Shown here: positions 35,168 to 35,729 of the stretch, one piece after another
How positions within the stretch are numbered: the stretch's first letter is position 1
Layout of the letters: each line of letters begins with the position of its first letter
Source of the DNA: Schoenoplectus triqueter
Taxonomy: Eukaryota; Streptophyta; Magnoliopsida; Poales; Cyperaceae
Assembly: GCA_964058805.1 (NCBI GenBank)
Contig: CAXKVV010000676.1
Coordinates: forward strand, 1-35,729
Direction of reading: 5' to 3'
DNA: 35,729 nt
The notes under the pieces: model-generated
What the model was told of the DNA's origin: nothing
Seen by the model: only the letters and a program-made list of their open reading frames with translations
The model's database searches: none
Program-made: the position numbers and the translations under genes

Positions 35168-35724
35168 AGATTTTCCTTTTTATCTGCTTGGAAGATCCAT
35201 CTTGATAGTTCATGTTTTAATCCAAATAGGATGCATTAGGTTTTGACTTCAATCTCGACCTCTTGAAAGTAAGGAATGAATCAACAATAAATGCATTGTA
35301 TTCTGACCTGCTGAGGCAGTGCACTACTTGTGGGGTGCGTTTCCGGTGTCAGGATGAGCATAGTGCTCACATGGACTGGCATTTGACAAAAAACCGTGCT
35401 GCCCGAAATAGAAAGCAGAAGCCATCACGCAAGTGGTGTGTAAGTGCCAAGGAATGGCTATGTGGGGCAGAAACGATAGGCACAGAAGCATTGCCAGTTG
35501 TACCAGCTGTGGAAACTGTTCAGGAAGCAGAGGCAGAAGTGGCTGTACCAGCTGATGAAGACCAGACAGTTTGTGCATTGTGTGGGGATCCCTTTGAAGA
35601 CTTCTATAGTGATGAGACCGAGGAGTGGATGTATAAAGGGGCTGTTTATATGATTGGTACAGATGGGAGTGGTGCTGGTCCCATTGTGCATGCTAAGTGT
35701 AGATCTGAGTCAACAAATGCTTAA
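28874..35724 (+). CDS. PCFS4: PCFS4-like cleavage/polyadenylation factor (Pcf11-similar), complete
   Basis: Six exons, all phase 0: 28874-29188, 30859-31248, 31631-31747, 32469-33041, 33362-34114, 35230-35724 (TAA 35722-35724), 880 residues, slightly longer than Arabidopsis PCFS4 (about 800). ATG at 28874 is the first in frame. The CID (RNA polymerase II CTD-interacting domain) spans about residues 23-178, with [11 protein letters not shown] at 117-127 and [11 protein letters not shown] at 158-168. A long Ser/Pro/Arg-rich middle follows, with [12 protein letters not shown]. The last exon has C747-x2-C750-x12-H763-x3-H767, a C2H2-like finger (CTTCGVRF...HMDWH), then [20 protein letters not shown] with C831-x2-C834 and a closing H870-x2-C873, the Clp1/CFIA-side zinc region of Pcf11. 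Pcf11 joins the polymerase CTD to pre-mRNA cleavage and termination in the nucleus. In Arabidopsis PCFS4 affects FCA alternative polyadenylation and flowering. PCFS1/5 are shorter, so PCFS4 is preferred. Confidence 0.93.
31748..32468. other. PCFS4-like intron 3 with poly(C), (CA)n and repeat-like GGGTGCGGG sequence
   Basis: Starts GTACCA, with a run of about 11 C at 31756-31766 and cacgcacgcgcacacacatacacat. From about 31840 to 32290 words such as atcgggtgtgtatcaggtgcggg and cgcactgcatctgatacggtactcgcaccc suggest a decayed inverted repeat, but I could not set its ends. Open frames here are incidental. Confidence 0.4.
34622..35167. repeat. TA-associated foldback MITE, copy D, in last PCFS4-like intron
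   Basis: (AC)n at 34625-34647, TATATATA, then (GA)n leads into agagtttggttattgtgcttc; the right end is agtaccatagcctaactctc, followed by (TC)n(TA)n to 35167. The element is about 34664-35142. Inner arms pair (atgaatatctagatgtagatc with its complement gtctacatctagatattcat; aagatagttagaaaatc with gattttctaactatctt). It fills much of the intron 34115-35229 and ends about 60 bp before the acceptor at 35229. Confidence 0.85.
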
Positions 35725-35729
35725 AGTAA

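Overview
This is a plant nuclear window. It is AT-rich, has intron-split genes with GT..AG junctions, and is packed with plant-type transposon remnants (an Athila-like gypsy gag, an L1-type LINE and several MITE families). I read three real genes, all on the + strand. The proteins are of angiosperm type. I cannot fix the species; a non-grass monocot would fit, but that is only an impression.

Layout. 1-4323: 3' part of an FPA-like gene (end of RRM2, RRM3, SPOC domain). Its start lies left of the window and three of its introns can be read in full with hairpin-type repeats in two of them. 4324-21250: about 17 kb without an intact gene. It holds MITEs of several families, a duplicated segment of about 260 bp (6955-7215 and 13545-13800), a broken glutamate dehydrogenase fragment with other gene-like scraps on the minus strand (11025-12735), and a decayed Athila-like gag with its primer-binding site (about 15105-17000). 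21260-25461: a four-exon group I bZIP gene of the VIP1/RF2a/bZIP29 type, with a large first intron carrying an almost perfect 400 bp palindrome between TA microsatellites. 25490-28570: intergenic, with a LINE scrap and more MITEs. 28874-35724: a complete six-exon PCFS4-like (Pcf11-similar) gene with an N-terminal CID and C-terminal zinc-binding motifs.

How the genes relate. In Arabidopsis FPA and PCFS4 both act on 3'-end formation/poly(A) site choice and both promote flowering (FPA through FLC antisense and other transcripts; PCFS4 through FCA pre-mRNA processing). Finding relatives of both within 36 kb, same strand, is the most interesting gene-level observation. Functional linkage is inference and could be chance. 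The bZIP between them belongs to a family of 14-3-3-regulated transcription factors and has no known direct tie to 3'-end processing.

Exon limits were set by reading frame continuity across GT..AG sites. No database search was possible; family names rest on recognised sequence motifs.
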